Of a stretch of 64,000 bases of DNA, positions 17,422 through 25,489 are shown one piece after another. Under the pieces are notes generated by a model that was given only the letters and a program-made list of their open reading frames with translations, made no database searches and was not told the origin of the DNA. The DNA lies in contig NZ_SPQS01000004.1 in assembly GCF_004570865.1 (NCBI RefSeq), positions 248,001-312,000 of the forward strand, read 5' to 3'. Origin of the DNA: Bradyrhizobium frederickii (GTDB lineage: Bacteria > Pseudomonadota > Alphaproteobacteria > Rhizobiales > Xanthobacteraceae). Numbering within the stretch: the first letter of the stretch is position 1; the number at the start of each line of letters is the position of its first letter. The translations under genes were made by a program, and so were the position numbers.

Positions 17422-18045
17422 CTAATCTCTGGCGCTGGCGGTGGAGACCGCCGGCTTGGTATCGCCGAGCGAGACCCAGACGTTGGGATCGCTCTGCGAC
17501 TGGCGCTTGACGAAGCGGTAGCCGGTCTCGGTCCAGGCAACGACGTTCTCGTTCTGATTGTCGAGAACGAACTCGCCCTTGTCGGTCTTCACCGTCAGCA
17601 CCGCGTGTCCTTCGCCCTTCTTGTCGCGCACGACGGTGATGAGCAGGGCCTCGCGCGGCCATCCGGCATCGATCAGCATCTTGCGCTTCAACAGCACGTA
17701 GTCTTCACAGTCGCCGTAACCGTCTGATGGCAGCGACCATTTCTCGATCACGCCCCAGTGCTCCTGGTCGGTCAAAGGCTTGATGGTCTCGTTGACCCAG
17801 CGATTGACCTTGACGAGGTCGCGCCATGCGCTCTGCGACATCACGATGTCGCGCGGCTGCGTCGGTGCGCCCTGGCACTGGGCGGCGTTGTCCGCACAGA
17901 ATTCGACCCAGCCGATCGGTGCACGCGTGGTGTCACCGAGGCTCGCGTAGAGCAGACGGCTTTCGCCGGCCTGCGCTGCCGCGCTGATCCCGAAGAGCAT
18001 GGCGGCGAGCGCCAGCCCTTTCCCCTGTCCCCTGAAGTCAAACAT
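17422..18045 (-). CDS. Transglutaminase-like cysteine peptidase (BTLCP/LapG family, Peptidase_C93)
   Basis: The 207-residue protein has a signal peptide (LALAAMLFGISAAAQA) and the C93 catalytic elements: Cys in YGDCEDYVLLK, His in EGHAVLTVKT and Asp in FVLDNQNENV. W-R-D-L-V-K-V-N-RWVN upstream is also typical. Family members cleave periplasmic or adhesin substrates; LapG is controlled by a c-di-GMP receptor. No LapA or LapD is visible here, but a PilZ protein is the next gene on the same strand. The ATG at 18045 gives the best signal peptide; an in-frame codon at 18075 is possible. Confidence 0.85.
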   Translation of the reverse strand: MFDFRGQGKGLALAAMLFGISAAAQAGESRLLYASLGDTTRAPIGWVEFCADNAAQCQGAPTQPRDIVMSQSAWRDLVKVNRWVNETIKPLTDQEHWGVIEKWSLPSDGYGDCEDYVLLKRKMLIDAGWPREALLITVVRDKKGEGHAVLTVKTDKGEFVLDNQNENVVAWTETGYRFVKRQSQSDPNVWVSLGDTKPAVSTASARD

Positions 18046-18376
18046 TGCGGCCCCCGTTTCTTGTTGGGACCACATTTCGCATGGAGCTTTTGCGTTGCCG
18101 CTAAGTCGACCAAGTCAAGTCGAGACGAATGCAAGTAAAACCTGCGCCGAATTCGATCTATACTTGAATCGAATTCTCATAAAATTCGAAACAACTGCAA
18201 TTGATTCAAACTTTATCGATTAACGCGGAAACGCTGGCGGAACCGCCATTTCCATCTGCAAACGGGCCGCGCGTTAACCCGGGCCGGGCCGGCCGCGACG
18301 CATGAAAAAGGCGGCGTCCGCATTGCGGAGGCCGCCTTCAGGGCTGGAAAATAAGGGGGTTTGCCGCCCGCGCGCT
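18046..18376. other. Intergenic region with AT-rich inverted repeat
   Basis: This 331-bp gap separates the cysteine peptidase from the PilZ gene. It holds an unusually AT-rich patch (about 18125-18225) with a perfect inverted repeat GAATTCGAT (18149-18157)/ATCGAATTC (18168-18176) and a third related half-site just downstream. The PilZ terminator lies at 18305-18338. I see no coding signal. Confidence 0.6.
18305..18338 (-). terminator. Rho-independent terminator for the PilZ gene
   Basis: A stem of AAGGCGGC-G-TCCGC against GCGGA-G-GCCGCCTT (one mismatch) with a 3-base loop spans 18308-18338. On the minus strand it is followed by a run of five T residues (complement of 18305-18309). It lies about 40 bases past the PilZ stop codon. 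Confidence 0.8.
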
Positions 18377-18988
18377 TTACCGCGCGGTAACGCTCTCTTC
18401 GAGTGTCTCGATCGGCTGCTCGTGAAGGAACTCCAGCGCGAAGCCGTCTTCGAGGTTTCGGACCACGCGGCCCTGGACCCGGCCGAGCAGGACGGTCGAT
18501 TTCAGCGGCGGCCGGTTCTCCGCGGCGATGGCAGCGCCTGACAGCGAGAGGTCGATGATGCGGCAGGTCATCTTGGTGCCGTCCTCGAGCGTCAGCACCG
18601 CGATCGGGTTGCGCGGCACGATACGGTCGTGACGGCGGTCCTCCGGCAGGTTGAGGATGTCGCGGTTGGCGAGCCAGGTCAGCTGCGCGGCGAGCTTGTC
18701 GCGCTTCCGGGGCGTCGCCCCGATCGTCATGGCGAAGCCGTTGTCGATGATGCGGGTGATCTTGCCCTCGACGCGTCCGATATGGTCGAGATAGGCGACC
18801 ACGCGGTCGCCGACATTGCCGATGCCGGGGGCGAGCAGCGCAAGCCCGCCGGGCGACATGTTGATCACCTGGCAGGGGAATTCGCGGCGGTCCGGCAGCA
18901 TGTAGCGGCCGAGCAGGTGCACCTTCACCCGCTGGAAGCGCCGACGCTCCTCGGCGGCCGGAAGAAATTTTTTGTTCGCCAACGCCAT
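18377..18988 (-). CDS. Tandem PilZ-domain protein
   Basis: The 203-residue protein contains two PilZ-like units. The first starts with EERRRFQRVKVHLLGRY and has INMSPGGLALLAPG, matching the RxxxR...DxSxxG-type c-di-GMP signature with N for D. The second has RHDRIVPRNPIAVLTLEDG and IIDLSLSGAAI, the canonical form. It is probably a c-di-GMP effector or a degenerate tandem. Start ATG 18988 is preferred; a start at 19042 would add 18 residues. A near-CtrA box (TTAA-N7-TTAG) lies at 19047-19061. Confidence 0.8.
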   Translation of the reverse strand: MALANKKFLPAAEERRRFQRVKVHLLGRYMLPDRREFPCQVINMSPGGLALLAPGIGNVGDRVVAYLDHIGRVEGKITRIIDNGFAMTIGATPRKRDKLAAQLTWLANRDILNLPEDRRHDRIVPRNPIAVLTLEDGTKMTCRIIDLSLSGAAIAAENRPPLKSTVLLGRVQGRVVRNLEDGFALEFLHEQPIETLEESVTAR

Positions 18989-19120
18989 TTTCAACACCCG
19001 ACCCCCCGCCCGGGCGGAGTCCGGGACGACCCTAAGGTGCATAGGGTTAATGTCGCGTTAGGATTGGCCGAGGCGGTCACGGACAGACACAATGCGTCCG
19101 AAAAGCCACACAAAGGCCGC

Positions 19121-20311
19121 TCAAGCCGGCTTCGTCGCCCGCCGCTGCAGCACGAGCAGCATTGCCAGCAGCAGCGCGGCCGACAGGCCGAGCGACCAGT
19201 GAATGCCGATCGCCGCGCCAAACAGCCCGACCGTGATGCCGCTGAAGGCGCGCATGCCAAGGCCGGCCATATTATAAAGGCCGACGACGCGGCCGCGAAT
19301 GTCGTGCGGCGCGTTCAGCTGCACCAGCGCCTGCGCCATGGTGTTGAACGACAGCTCGAAGAAGCCGGCGCAGAACAACAGCGCGATCGCGACCGGATAG
19401 ATCGGCACCAGTGCGAAGCCGAGCAGCGCCAGGCTCCAGAGCATCGCGAGCATGATCGCCGTGCGCGGCGTGCCCTTGAGGCGACCCCAGGATTCCAGCG
19501 CGATAGCGGCGAGCACCGCGCCGGCGGCGTCGGCCGCGAGCAGCACGCTGTAGGAGATGCCGGGATCGCCATGGCCGAGATCGCCGGCAAAGCCCGGCAT
19601 CTGGGCGTGGTAGGCATTGCCGATCATGAAGGAGGTGAGGCCGGCCAGCCACGTCATCGCCGTCAGCACCGGCTGGGTGCCGATGGCGTGGACGGTCAGC
19701 ACGATGTCGGCAAGGCCGCGCACTGCAAAGCGCCGCACCGCCACGCTCTTGTCGCGCACAGGCGCCCGGAACAGCCACAGCAGCATCGGCAGGTAGAACA
19801 GCGTGTTGAAGATGATGCCGTGCGAGGTGCCGAGCGTCAGCATGATCACGCCGCCCACCGCCGGCCCGACCAGGATGCCGAGATAGCGCGCCATCGCGTT
19901 CAGCCGCACCGCGCTCGGAAGGTCCGCAGGCGCCACGAGGTCGTAGAGCAAGAGCTGGTTCGGTGTCTGCCAGAGCACGCCGGCGCAGCCATGGATCACC
20001 AGCAACAGCATCGCATGCCACATCTGGATCGTGTCGGTGAGGAAGAAGAAGCCCCATCCGCTCGACGCGACGATGAACAGCAGCATGCCGCACTGGATGA
20101 TGCGGCGCGGATCGAACCGGTCGGCGAGCCCGCCGACCGCGACCGAGAACAGCAGGAACGGCAGCCAGTGCGACAGCACCGCAAAGCCGGCCAGCGCCGG
20201 CGAGTGGAATTTCTGGAACACCACCCAATAGCTGATCACGTGCTCGATATTGTCGGCCATCATCGCCAGCACGTAAGAGCCGAACTGGAGACGGTAGGGC
20301 ACCGATTTCAT
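19121..20311 (-). CDS. MFS transporter (EntS/DUF894-like)
   Basis: The 396-residue protein has about 12 transmembrane segments and the MFS loop motif GGLADRFDPRRI between helices 2 and 3. The N-terminal half (YVLAMMADNIEHVISYWVVF) resembles the enterobactin-exporter-like branch. It probably exports a small molecule; its substrate is unknown. ATG 20311 is chosen, although a TTG at 20362 would extend it by 17 residues. No obvious partner gene is adjacent; the flanking interval is full of interspersed repeats. Confidence 0.82.
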   Translation of the reverse strand: MKSVPYRLQFGSYVLAMMADNIEHVISYWVVFQKFHSPALAGFAVLSHWLPFLLFSVAVGGLADRFDPRRIIQCGMLLFIVASSGWGFFFLTDTIQMWHAMLLLVIHGCAGVLWQTPNQLLLYDLVAPADLPSAVRLNAMARYLGILVGPAVGGVIMLTLGTSHGIIFNTLFYLPMLLWLFRAPVRDKSVAVRRFAVRGLADIVLTVHAIGTQPVLTAMTWLAGLTSFMIGNAYHAQMPGFAGDLGHGDPGISYSVLLAADAAGAVLAAIALESWGRLKGTPRTAIMLAMLWSLALLGFALVPIYPVAIALLFCAGFFELSFNTMAQALVQLNAPHDIRGRVVGLYNMAGLGMRAFSGITVGLFGAAIGIHWSLGLSAALLLAMLLVLQRRATKPA

Positions 20312-20472
20312 GGCCGCGAACGAGCCGGACGCGGCCACGGGATTTTGGGGCAGGGGGTTCAAGCGACGACCTGAGGTGAGATTTCATCGGGCCATACACG
20401 CTCGTTAATGAGCGCTCAAGACAATTGGACGTGCGTGGGCATCTGCCATGCACTGTCGCCATGACCATTGTC

Positions 20473-20592
20473 GTCATCCTGAGGTGTGCGCTCTTGCGCG
20501 CCTCGAAGGATGAGCCTCAAGCGCTCGTGGCCCATCCTTCGAGGCTCGCCTTGCGATGCCGACGTATCGCAAGGCGAGCACCTCAGGATGAC
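20473..20592. repeat. Interspersed palindromic repeat (GTCATCCTGAGG family), copy 1
   Basis: The ends GTCATCCTGAGG and CCTCAGGATGAC are inverted repeats, and internal arms (CCTCGAAGGATG/CATCCTTCGAGG; GCCTTGCGAT/ATCGCAAGGC) make further hairpins. A second copy of the family is at 38063-38210. Confidence 0.85.
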
Positions 20593-20612
20593 GGCGGTGG
20601 TTATGGCGCGCT

Positions 20613-20725
20613 GTAGCCAGGATGGAGCGACTTGTCCGCCGTAGCTAGACGAGCGAAGGCGGCAGCGCGATCCGGGGCTGCGGGCCGCTTCTTCCGCCTT
20701 TGCTGACTGCGGCGGACAAGCCACC
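20613..20725. repeat. Interspersed repeat (GATGGAGCGACTTGTCCGCC family), copy 1
   Basis: GTAGCC-GGATGGAGCGACTTGTCCGCCG and the downstream GCGAAGGCGG match the copy at 21523-21575. The far end, GGCGGACAAGCC, is the inverted complement of the near end, so this copy looks full-length. Confidence 0.75.
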
Positions 20726-20763
20726 TCATGCAGGTCACGAAATTATCCGCTAACATCGCACCC

Positions 20764-21513
20764 ATGGAACAGAGCAGCCTCTACGACCGCCCCGATCTGT
20801 ACGACTTGATGGCGCCGCGCGACCCGATCCTCGAACGTTTCTATGTCGAGACGGCGTGCGAGCGCGGCGGCCGCGTTCTCGACCTAGCATGCGGCAGCGG
20901 CCGCCTGACCATTCCGCTGGCGCAAGCTGGGCTCGAGGTCGTCGGAGCCGATCGGTCTTCCGTCATGCTTGAGCGCGCGGGGACTTACGCCAGATCGCAC
21001 GCGGTTGAACCGAGGTTCATCCAGTTGGACATGCGCGACTTCGATCTCGCCGGGACGACCTTCGACACCATCATCGTCGCGATGAATTCGGTCCTGCACC
21101 TGCACAGCCTCGACGACTTCGCAGGCTTCTTCAAATCTGTCGGCAGACACCTATCGCCGAACGGCCGGCTCGTGTTCGATGCGTTCCTGCCCAATATTGC
21201 CATGCTCAACGCTGATCCCGGCAAGCGCGAGGCGATCGGCACCGTGGTTCACGCTGCACTCGGTACGATCATTGTCGAGGAGACCGCGAGCTACGACCCG
21301 CTGACGCAGGTCAGACATGTGAACTGGTACTGGTCGAGCGAGACGGAGAAGGACTTCTGGAAGGTTCCGTTGCCAATGCGCTGCGTCTTCCCGCAGGAGA
21401 TGCCGCTGCTGATCGCTTCCGGCGGCCTGATCCTCATCGAGCGCTTTGGTGATTTCGATCGCCGCCCGCTGACTGCGGGAAGCATGCGGCAGATATGCGT
21501 CTGCGGTCTCTAG
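20764..21513 (+). CDS. Class I SAM-dependent methyltransferase
   Basis: The 249-residue protein starts with MEQSSLYDRPDLYDLM; an in-frame ATG at 20728 is possible but lies just after the repeat and adds atypical sequence. Motif I is VLDLACGSGRLTIPLAQAG (residues ~40-58), with the acidic residue in VVGADRS and a motif-IV-like FDTIIVAMNSVLHL. It methylates an unknown small molecule or protein. The flanking repeats on both sides suggest a stand-alone unit. Confidence 0.82.
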   Translation: MEQSSLYDRPDLYDLMAPRDPILERFYVETACERGGRVLDLACGSGRLTIPLAQAGLEVVGADRSSVMLERAGTYARSHAVEPRFIQLDMRDFDLAGTTFDTIIVAMNSVLHLHSLDDFAGFFKSVGRHLSPNGRLVFDAFLPNIAMLNADPGKREAIGTVVHAALGTIIVEETASYDPLTQVRHVNWYWSSETEKDFWKVPLPMRCVFPQEMPLLIASGGLILIERFGDFDRRPLTAGSMRQICVCGL

Positions 21514-21522
21514 ACCAGGCGC

Positions 21523-21575
21523 GTAGCCCGGATGGAGCGACTTGTCCGCCGTAGCCCACCGAGCGAAGGCGGAAG
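21523..21575. repeat. Interspersed repeat (GATGGAGCGACTTGTCCGCC family), copy 2
   Basis: This shares GTAGCC-GGATGGAGCGACTTGTCCGCCGTAGC and CGAGCGAAGGCGG with the copy at 20613-20725. It lies between the methyltransferase and dehydrogenase genes; the far inverted end is not evident, so it may be a half-element. Confidence 0.75.
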
Positions 21576-21687
21576 GGTCGCGCCATGCGGGCCACAAGGC
21601 GCAGCTTGGCACAAGCCCCCATCTCACATACGCTTCGTCTTAGGCCCGCACCAACCAATCATAACAGACGGGCAACGAGGAAACGCC

Positions 21688-22839
21688 ATGCAACAGATCC
21701 GCGTTTGCACTCACGCAGGTCCCGGCTCGGAGCCCGTTATCCGCACCGTGCCGTGGCCGAAGGTCGGCAGGAAGGCCGCGCTGATCAAGGTCGGCGCCTG
21801 CGGCGTCTGCGGCACCGATCTGCACATCCTGAAGGGACATTGGCCGAAGCCGCTGCCGTGGCCGTTCACGCTCGGGCATGAACTCGGCGGCGTCATCGTC
21901 GAATGCGGGGAGGAGTTCACCGAGGACTTCATGAGCAAGCCGCTCAAGGTCGGCTCGAAGGTGATGATCCCGCCCTTGATGCCCTGCGGCCGCTGCTATT
22001 ACTGCATCCACTATCCGCAGACCGCCAACAAATGCCTGACGCCGGTCTATTACGGCCGCTATCTCGGCTTCGACAAGGCGCCGCACATGTGGGGCGGCTG
22101 GGCTGAATATGTCTATGTCGACCTCGACATGCTGCCGGGCACCAAGATCTACAAGCTGCCTGACGACATGTCGCTGCGCCTCGGCGCGCTGTCCGAACCG
22201 CTGACCTCCTGCATCCGCGCCTTCAACCGTGCCAGCCGCGCGGGCGGTTTTTCCTGGGGCGATACGGTGGTGATCCAGGGCTCGGGCCCGATCGGCATTC
22301 TGGCGGTCGCGGCCGCCAAGGAGATGGGGGCAGGGCGCGTGATCTGCGTCGGCGCGCCGGAGGAGCCGCGGCTCAAGCTCGCGCGTGAGTTCGGTGCGGA
22401 AGCCACGGTGAATATCGAGGAGCTGAAGTCGCCGCAGCAGCGCATCGATCGCGTGCGGGAAATCGTCGGCGGCTTCGGCGCCGATCTCGTGATGGACTGC
22501 TCGGGTCATCCCACCGCAGGCCCCGAAGGCATCGAGATGCTGCGCGATGGCGGCACCTATGTCGAGATGGGCCAGTTCACCGACGCCGGCTCGATCGACA
22601 CCTCCTGGCACCGCATCTGCACCAAGGACCTCAACGTGCTGGGCTCGTGGGGCTTTACCGGCAATGACCTGCCGCTCGGCGTCGACATGCTGTATCGGAC
22701 GCGCGACAAATACCCGTGGCTGAAGATGCAGACGATCTATCCGTTTACGGAAGAGGGTGTAGCTCAGGCGGTGAGGGATGCGATGGCGATGAAGACCGTG
22801 AAGTCGACGATCGTGCCGTGGCCGGAGCTGGTGGAGTGA
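21688..22839 (+). CDS. Zinc-dependent alcohol dehydrogenase (MDR superfamily)
   Basis: The 383-residue protein starts at an ATG preceded by CGAGGAAA. The catalytic zinc ligands are in GACGVCGTDLH (C41) and GHE (H64, E65); the structural zinc lobe has four cysteines in MPCGRCYYCIHYPQTANKC. The Rossmann glycines are in QGSGPIGILAVAAAKEMG. It oxidises an alcohol or polyol with NAD(P); the substrate is not evident. It is followed by a repeat and the VOC gene. Confidence 0.88.
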   Translation: MQQIRVCTHAGPGSEPVIRTVPWPKVGRKAALIKVGACGVCGTDLHILKGHWPKPLPWPFTLGHELGGVIVECGEEFTEDFMSKPLKVGSKVMIPPLMPCGRCYYCIHYPQTANKCLTPVYYGRYLGFDKAPHMWGGWAEYVYVDLDMLPGTKIYKLPDDMSLRLGALSEPLTSCIRAFNRASRAGGFSWGDTVVIQGSGPIGILAVAAAKEMGAGRVICVGAPEEPRLKLAREFGAEATVNIEELKSPQQRIDRVREIVGGFGADLVMDCSGHPTAGPEGIEMLRDGGTYVEMGQFTDAGSIDTSWHRICTKDLNVLGSWGFTGNDLPLGVDMLYRTRDKYPWLKMQTIYPFTEEGVAQAVRDAMAMKTVKSTIVPWPELVE

Positions 22840-22845
22840 GGACGT

Positions 22846-22920
22846 GTAGCCCGGATGAGCGAAGCGATATCCGGGGCCTTGCTGATGACTCCCGCATCTC
22901 GCTTCGCTCATGCGGGCTAC
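22846..22920. repeat. Interspersed palindromic repeat (GTAGCCCGGATGAGCGAAGCGA)
   Basis: The ends GTAGCCCG and CGGGCTAC and inner arms TGAGCGAAGCGA/TCGCTTCGCTCA form a hairpin-prone element of about 75 bp. It overlaps any start of the VOC gene upstream of 22948, which argues for the later start. Confidence 0.8.
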
Positions 22921-22947
22921 GCGTCAGAGTTTGGATTGCACGATGAA

Positions 22948-23370
22948 ATGACAAACGAAGAGACTGACGACCCAAACCGACTCTCCCCCTTCCTGGCCAT
23001 CCGCGCGATCGACTACACCGTCATCTTCGTGCGCGACATGGCGGCGATGCGTCGCTTCTATGAGGACGTGCTCGCCTTCCCGCTGCTGCGCGAGCTGTCG
23101 CCGAACTGGATCGAGTACGGCATCGGCAGCAACACGCTGGCGCTGGCACGGCCGGGCCGGACTGCTGCCGATGCGCCGATCCCGACGGGCAGCGCCTCGC
23201 TGCAACTGGCGTTCAGGGTATCCGCAGCCGAGGTCGATGCGTGCGCCGACGAGCTGGTGCGGCAGGGCGTGGCGCTGGTCTCGCCGCCGACGAACCAGTC
23301 GTTCGGCCATCGCACGCTGTTCTTCCGCGACCCCGACGGCAATCTGCTCGAGATCTATGCCGAGATCTGA
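22948..23370 (+). CDS. VOC (glyoxalase/dioxygenase fold) family protein
   Basis: The 140-residue protein has the paired beta-alpha-beta modules of the VOC fold: IDYTVIFVRDMAAMRRFYED at the N-terminus and the C-terminal FGHRTLFFRDPDGNLLEIYA, with the metal-binding Glu in LEIY. A metal-binding histidine expected in the first strand is not obvious (IDYTVIFV), so it may lack the usual first ligand. ATG 22948 is chosen because upstream in-frame codons lie in a repeat. Confidence 0.78.
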   Translation: MTNEETDDPNRLSPFLAIRAIDYTVIFVRDMAAMRRFYEDVLAFPLLRELSPNWIEYGIGSNTLALARPGRTAADAPIPTGSASLQLAFRVSAAEVDACADELVRQGVALVSPPTNQSFGHRTLFFRDPDGNLLEIYAEI

Positions 23371-23465
23371 GCGGTCCGAAAAGTTCCACGTGGAGTCCGC
23401 GAAGTCTTCACGCCGAGGTGAAACTTAGGCCCAAGTTCCGGCTTTCACTTTGCGGGAGAGGTACC

Positions 23466-23978
23466 GTGAAGCGAATCCTGAGACCCGTCACTTATATCCT
23501 GGCCGCGATCTACTTCCTGGTGGACGCGGTCTTCATGGCCGTGGCCAGGCCGGTCGCCCGCTGGATCGGGCGGCATTTCGAATTCAGGCGTTTGCGCGCC
23601 TGGATCAGGTCGCTGCCGCCATATCCGTCACTGGCGTTGTTTTCCGTGCCTGTGATCATTCTGGAGCCGGTCAAGCCCGTGGCGGCCTACCTCACCGCAA
23701 CCGGTCAAGTGATGAGCGGCGCCGTGACGTTCATCATCGGCGAATTGCTCAAGCTGGTGTTGGTCGAGCGCCTGTTCCATCTCACGCGCGACAAGCTGAT
23801 GCGAATTCCCGCTTTTGCCTGGGCTTACGGAAAATACGCCGCGGCGAAGGCGTGGTTGCAGGAGACGGAAGCCTGGCGCGCCGTCCGAGCCCTGGCCCGC
23901 GCGGTCAAGGACAGTGTTGCGCGCACAAAAGCCAGGTTGGCCGGCAGCTTCAGCCGGCTGGCGACCTCCAGGGATTAG
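23466..23978 (+). CDS. Membrane-associated protein of unknown function
   Basis: The 170-residue protein starts at a GTG with GGGAGAGG just upstream (short spacing). It has two or three hydrophobic segments (YILAAIYFLVDAVFMAVA; SLALFSVPVIILEPVKPVAA; VTFIIGELLKLVLV) and a basic helical C-terminal half (KAWLQETEAWRAVRALARAV). I recognise no named family with certainty. It is probably an inner-membrane protein. Confidence 0.65.
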   Translation: MKRILRPVTYILAAIYFLVDAVFMAVARPVARWIGRHFEFRRLRAWIRSLPPYPSLALFSVPVIILEPVKPVAAYLTATGQVMSGAVTFIIGELLKLVLVERLFHLTRDKLMRIPAFAWAYGKYAAAKAWLQETEAWRAVRALARAVKDSVARTKARLAGSFSRLATSRD

Positions 23979-24001
23979 CCCGCACCCGGGCGCGCTGCCC
24001 G

Positions 24002-24355
24002 CTACGCGAGCTTGCGCGCTGCAGCGGTTGCCTTGTCGCCCGTGTTCGGGGTGCCGGTCGGCTCGATCAGCATCAGGTGAACCTCCTCGCGCGCCACCGG
24101 GCGATGCTCGACGCCTTTGGGCACGACATAGAGCTCGCCCGGACCGAGCGTCACGGTGCGGTCCTGCAACTCGATATCGAGCTGGCCTTTCAGGACGAGA
24201 AAGAAATCGTCGGTGTCGTCATGCTTGTGCCAGGTGAACTCGCCCTTCACCTTCACCACCATCACGTCGCAATCGTTGAAGGTCGCGACCGTGCGCGGCG
24301 ACCAATAGTCCTGGAAGGTCGCGAGCTTGTCGGCAAGCGATATGCCACCTGTCAT
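24002..24355 (-). CDS. Cupin domain protein
   Basis: The 117-residue protein is a single cupin barrel. The first cupin motif is seen in GEFTWHKHDDTDDFFLVLKG (two His plus an acidic residue) and the second in PGELYVVPKGVEHRPVA. Both are expected metal ligands. Such small cupins are sugar isomerase-, dioxygenase- or sensor-like; no substrate is evident. It is read toward the convergent membrane-protein gene. Confidence 0.85.
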   Translation of the reverse strand: MTGGISLADKLATFQDYWSPRTVATFNDCDVMVVKVKGEFTWHKHDDTDDFFLVLKGQLDIELQDRTVTLGPGELYVVPKGVEHRPVAREEVHLMLIEPTGTPNTGDKATAAARKLA

Positions 24356-24472
24356 GTTTCACCCGTTGCTCTCTGGTGGGGCACGATTTGGATTGCGAGG
24401 CGGGCGTGACAACACCGTCATTGCCGGTCGATTCTGCTGCCGCCGCGTATTCGGAGATCTCGGCGCCACCGG

Positions 24473-25213
24473 CTATTTGACGCTCCCGGTCAGCATGGCC
24501 TGCGCCCAATCGGGGCGGTTGTTGGCGAGCGCGCGCGCCGATGCGGCGTCCCAATCATATTCGAGGGCCAGGAGTTCGACCTGCCAGCGTTTGTCTCTCT
24601 TCGTGAGTATCGCGTAGCGGGCGTGAGGCGAGCGGTGTTCGAGTTTTGCGGCGATGGGAAGGTCCGCGAAGACCGGGCAGCCAACGCTTCCCGGATTGAG
24701 GACCAGACGCTCGCCGGGACCCTGAACGACCGCCTGGCGGTGGCTATGACCGCACAGCACCACGCGCGCCGCCGGTTCGCTCGCGAGGCGTGCCTCCAGG
24801 ACGTCCCGGCGTGCCGGGACAAAGCGGCCGTCGTCGAGCGATTCCTCCAGCAGGCACGTCGTGTCGCTCTCGGGCGTGCCATGGCAGGCCAGGATTCCGT
24901 CGTCCAGCCGCAACTGGGAGGGCAGGCTGTGCAGCGCCCGGCGCTGCTCCGCGGTCAATGCGTTGCGGGCGAACAGGCCTGCCGGGGAGAGCTTGTCGTC
25001 CGGAAACTCCTCGATCCAGCGGTCATGGTTTCCGCGCACGGTCGGCAACGACAGCGATTGCAGGGCTTCGAACGTCTCTTTCGGCCACAACGGGCTGGTG
25101 ACGCAATCGCCGAGGTTCACGATACGATCGACGCCACGCGCCTTGATGTCGGCCAGCACCGCCTCCAGCGCCGCAAGGTTGCCGTGGATATCGGAAATGA
25201 CTGCCAATCGCAT
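24473..25213 (-). CDS. Metallophosphoesterase (YfcE/calcineurin-like)
   Basis: The 246-residue protein begins MRLAVISDIHGNLAALEAVL, the dimetal D-x-H motif, followed by NLGDCV, VRGNHDRWI and the C-terminal LCGHSHRQAV. All phosphoesterase metal ligands are present. ATG 25213 starts the conserved fold directly. It could act on a phosphodiester, a protein phosphate or a nucleotide; the specific substrate is unknown. Confidence 0.88.
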   Translation of the reverse strand: MRLAVISDIHGNLAALEAVLADIKARGVDRIVNLGDCVTSPLWPKETFEALQSLSLPTVRGNHDRWIEEFPDDKLSPAGLFARNALTAEQRRALHSLPSQLRLDDGILACHGTPESDTTCLLEESLDDGRFVPARRDVLEARLASEPAARVVLCGHSHRQAVVQGPGERLVLNPGSVGCPVFADLPIAAKLEHRSPHARYAILTKRDKRWQVELLALEYDWDAASARALANNRPDWAQAMLTGSVK

Positions 25214-25489
25214 CGTTGTGCTCTCCACCTCTTTGGGTCCGATCTCGGCTCAGTCGCCGCCAGATCCGGTTGCGCCGATGTTAATCAAGGTCGCCGCAAA
25301 AATCCGCTGCAACCTTCAGGCGCGGCTCTCCGCTAAGCCATGCATCATAGGCATGGTGATTCCCGCGCGCTTGGCGTAAAGAGCGCCCAGATCAAATCCA
25401 GCGTGCGGCCGGGCCGTTTGCCGCGCACGCGAGCTCAGGCCCGCCGGTCCACCGTTTGCGCGCCTGAATTAACCAAGGTTCTCCATCCC

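Larger units (their letters stand above)
20312..20763. other. Gene-free interval with interspersed repeats
   Basis: This gap between the MFS gene and the methyltransferase contains two palindromic interspersed repeats (20473-20592 and 20613-20725), listed separately. I see no convincing coding frame; open frames here run through the palindromes. Confidence 0.6.
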
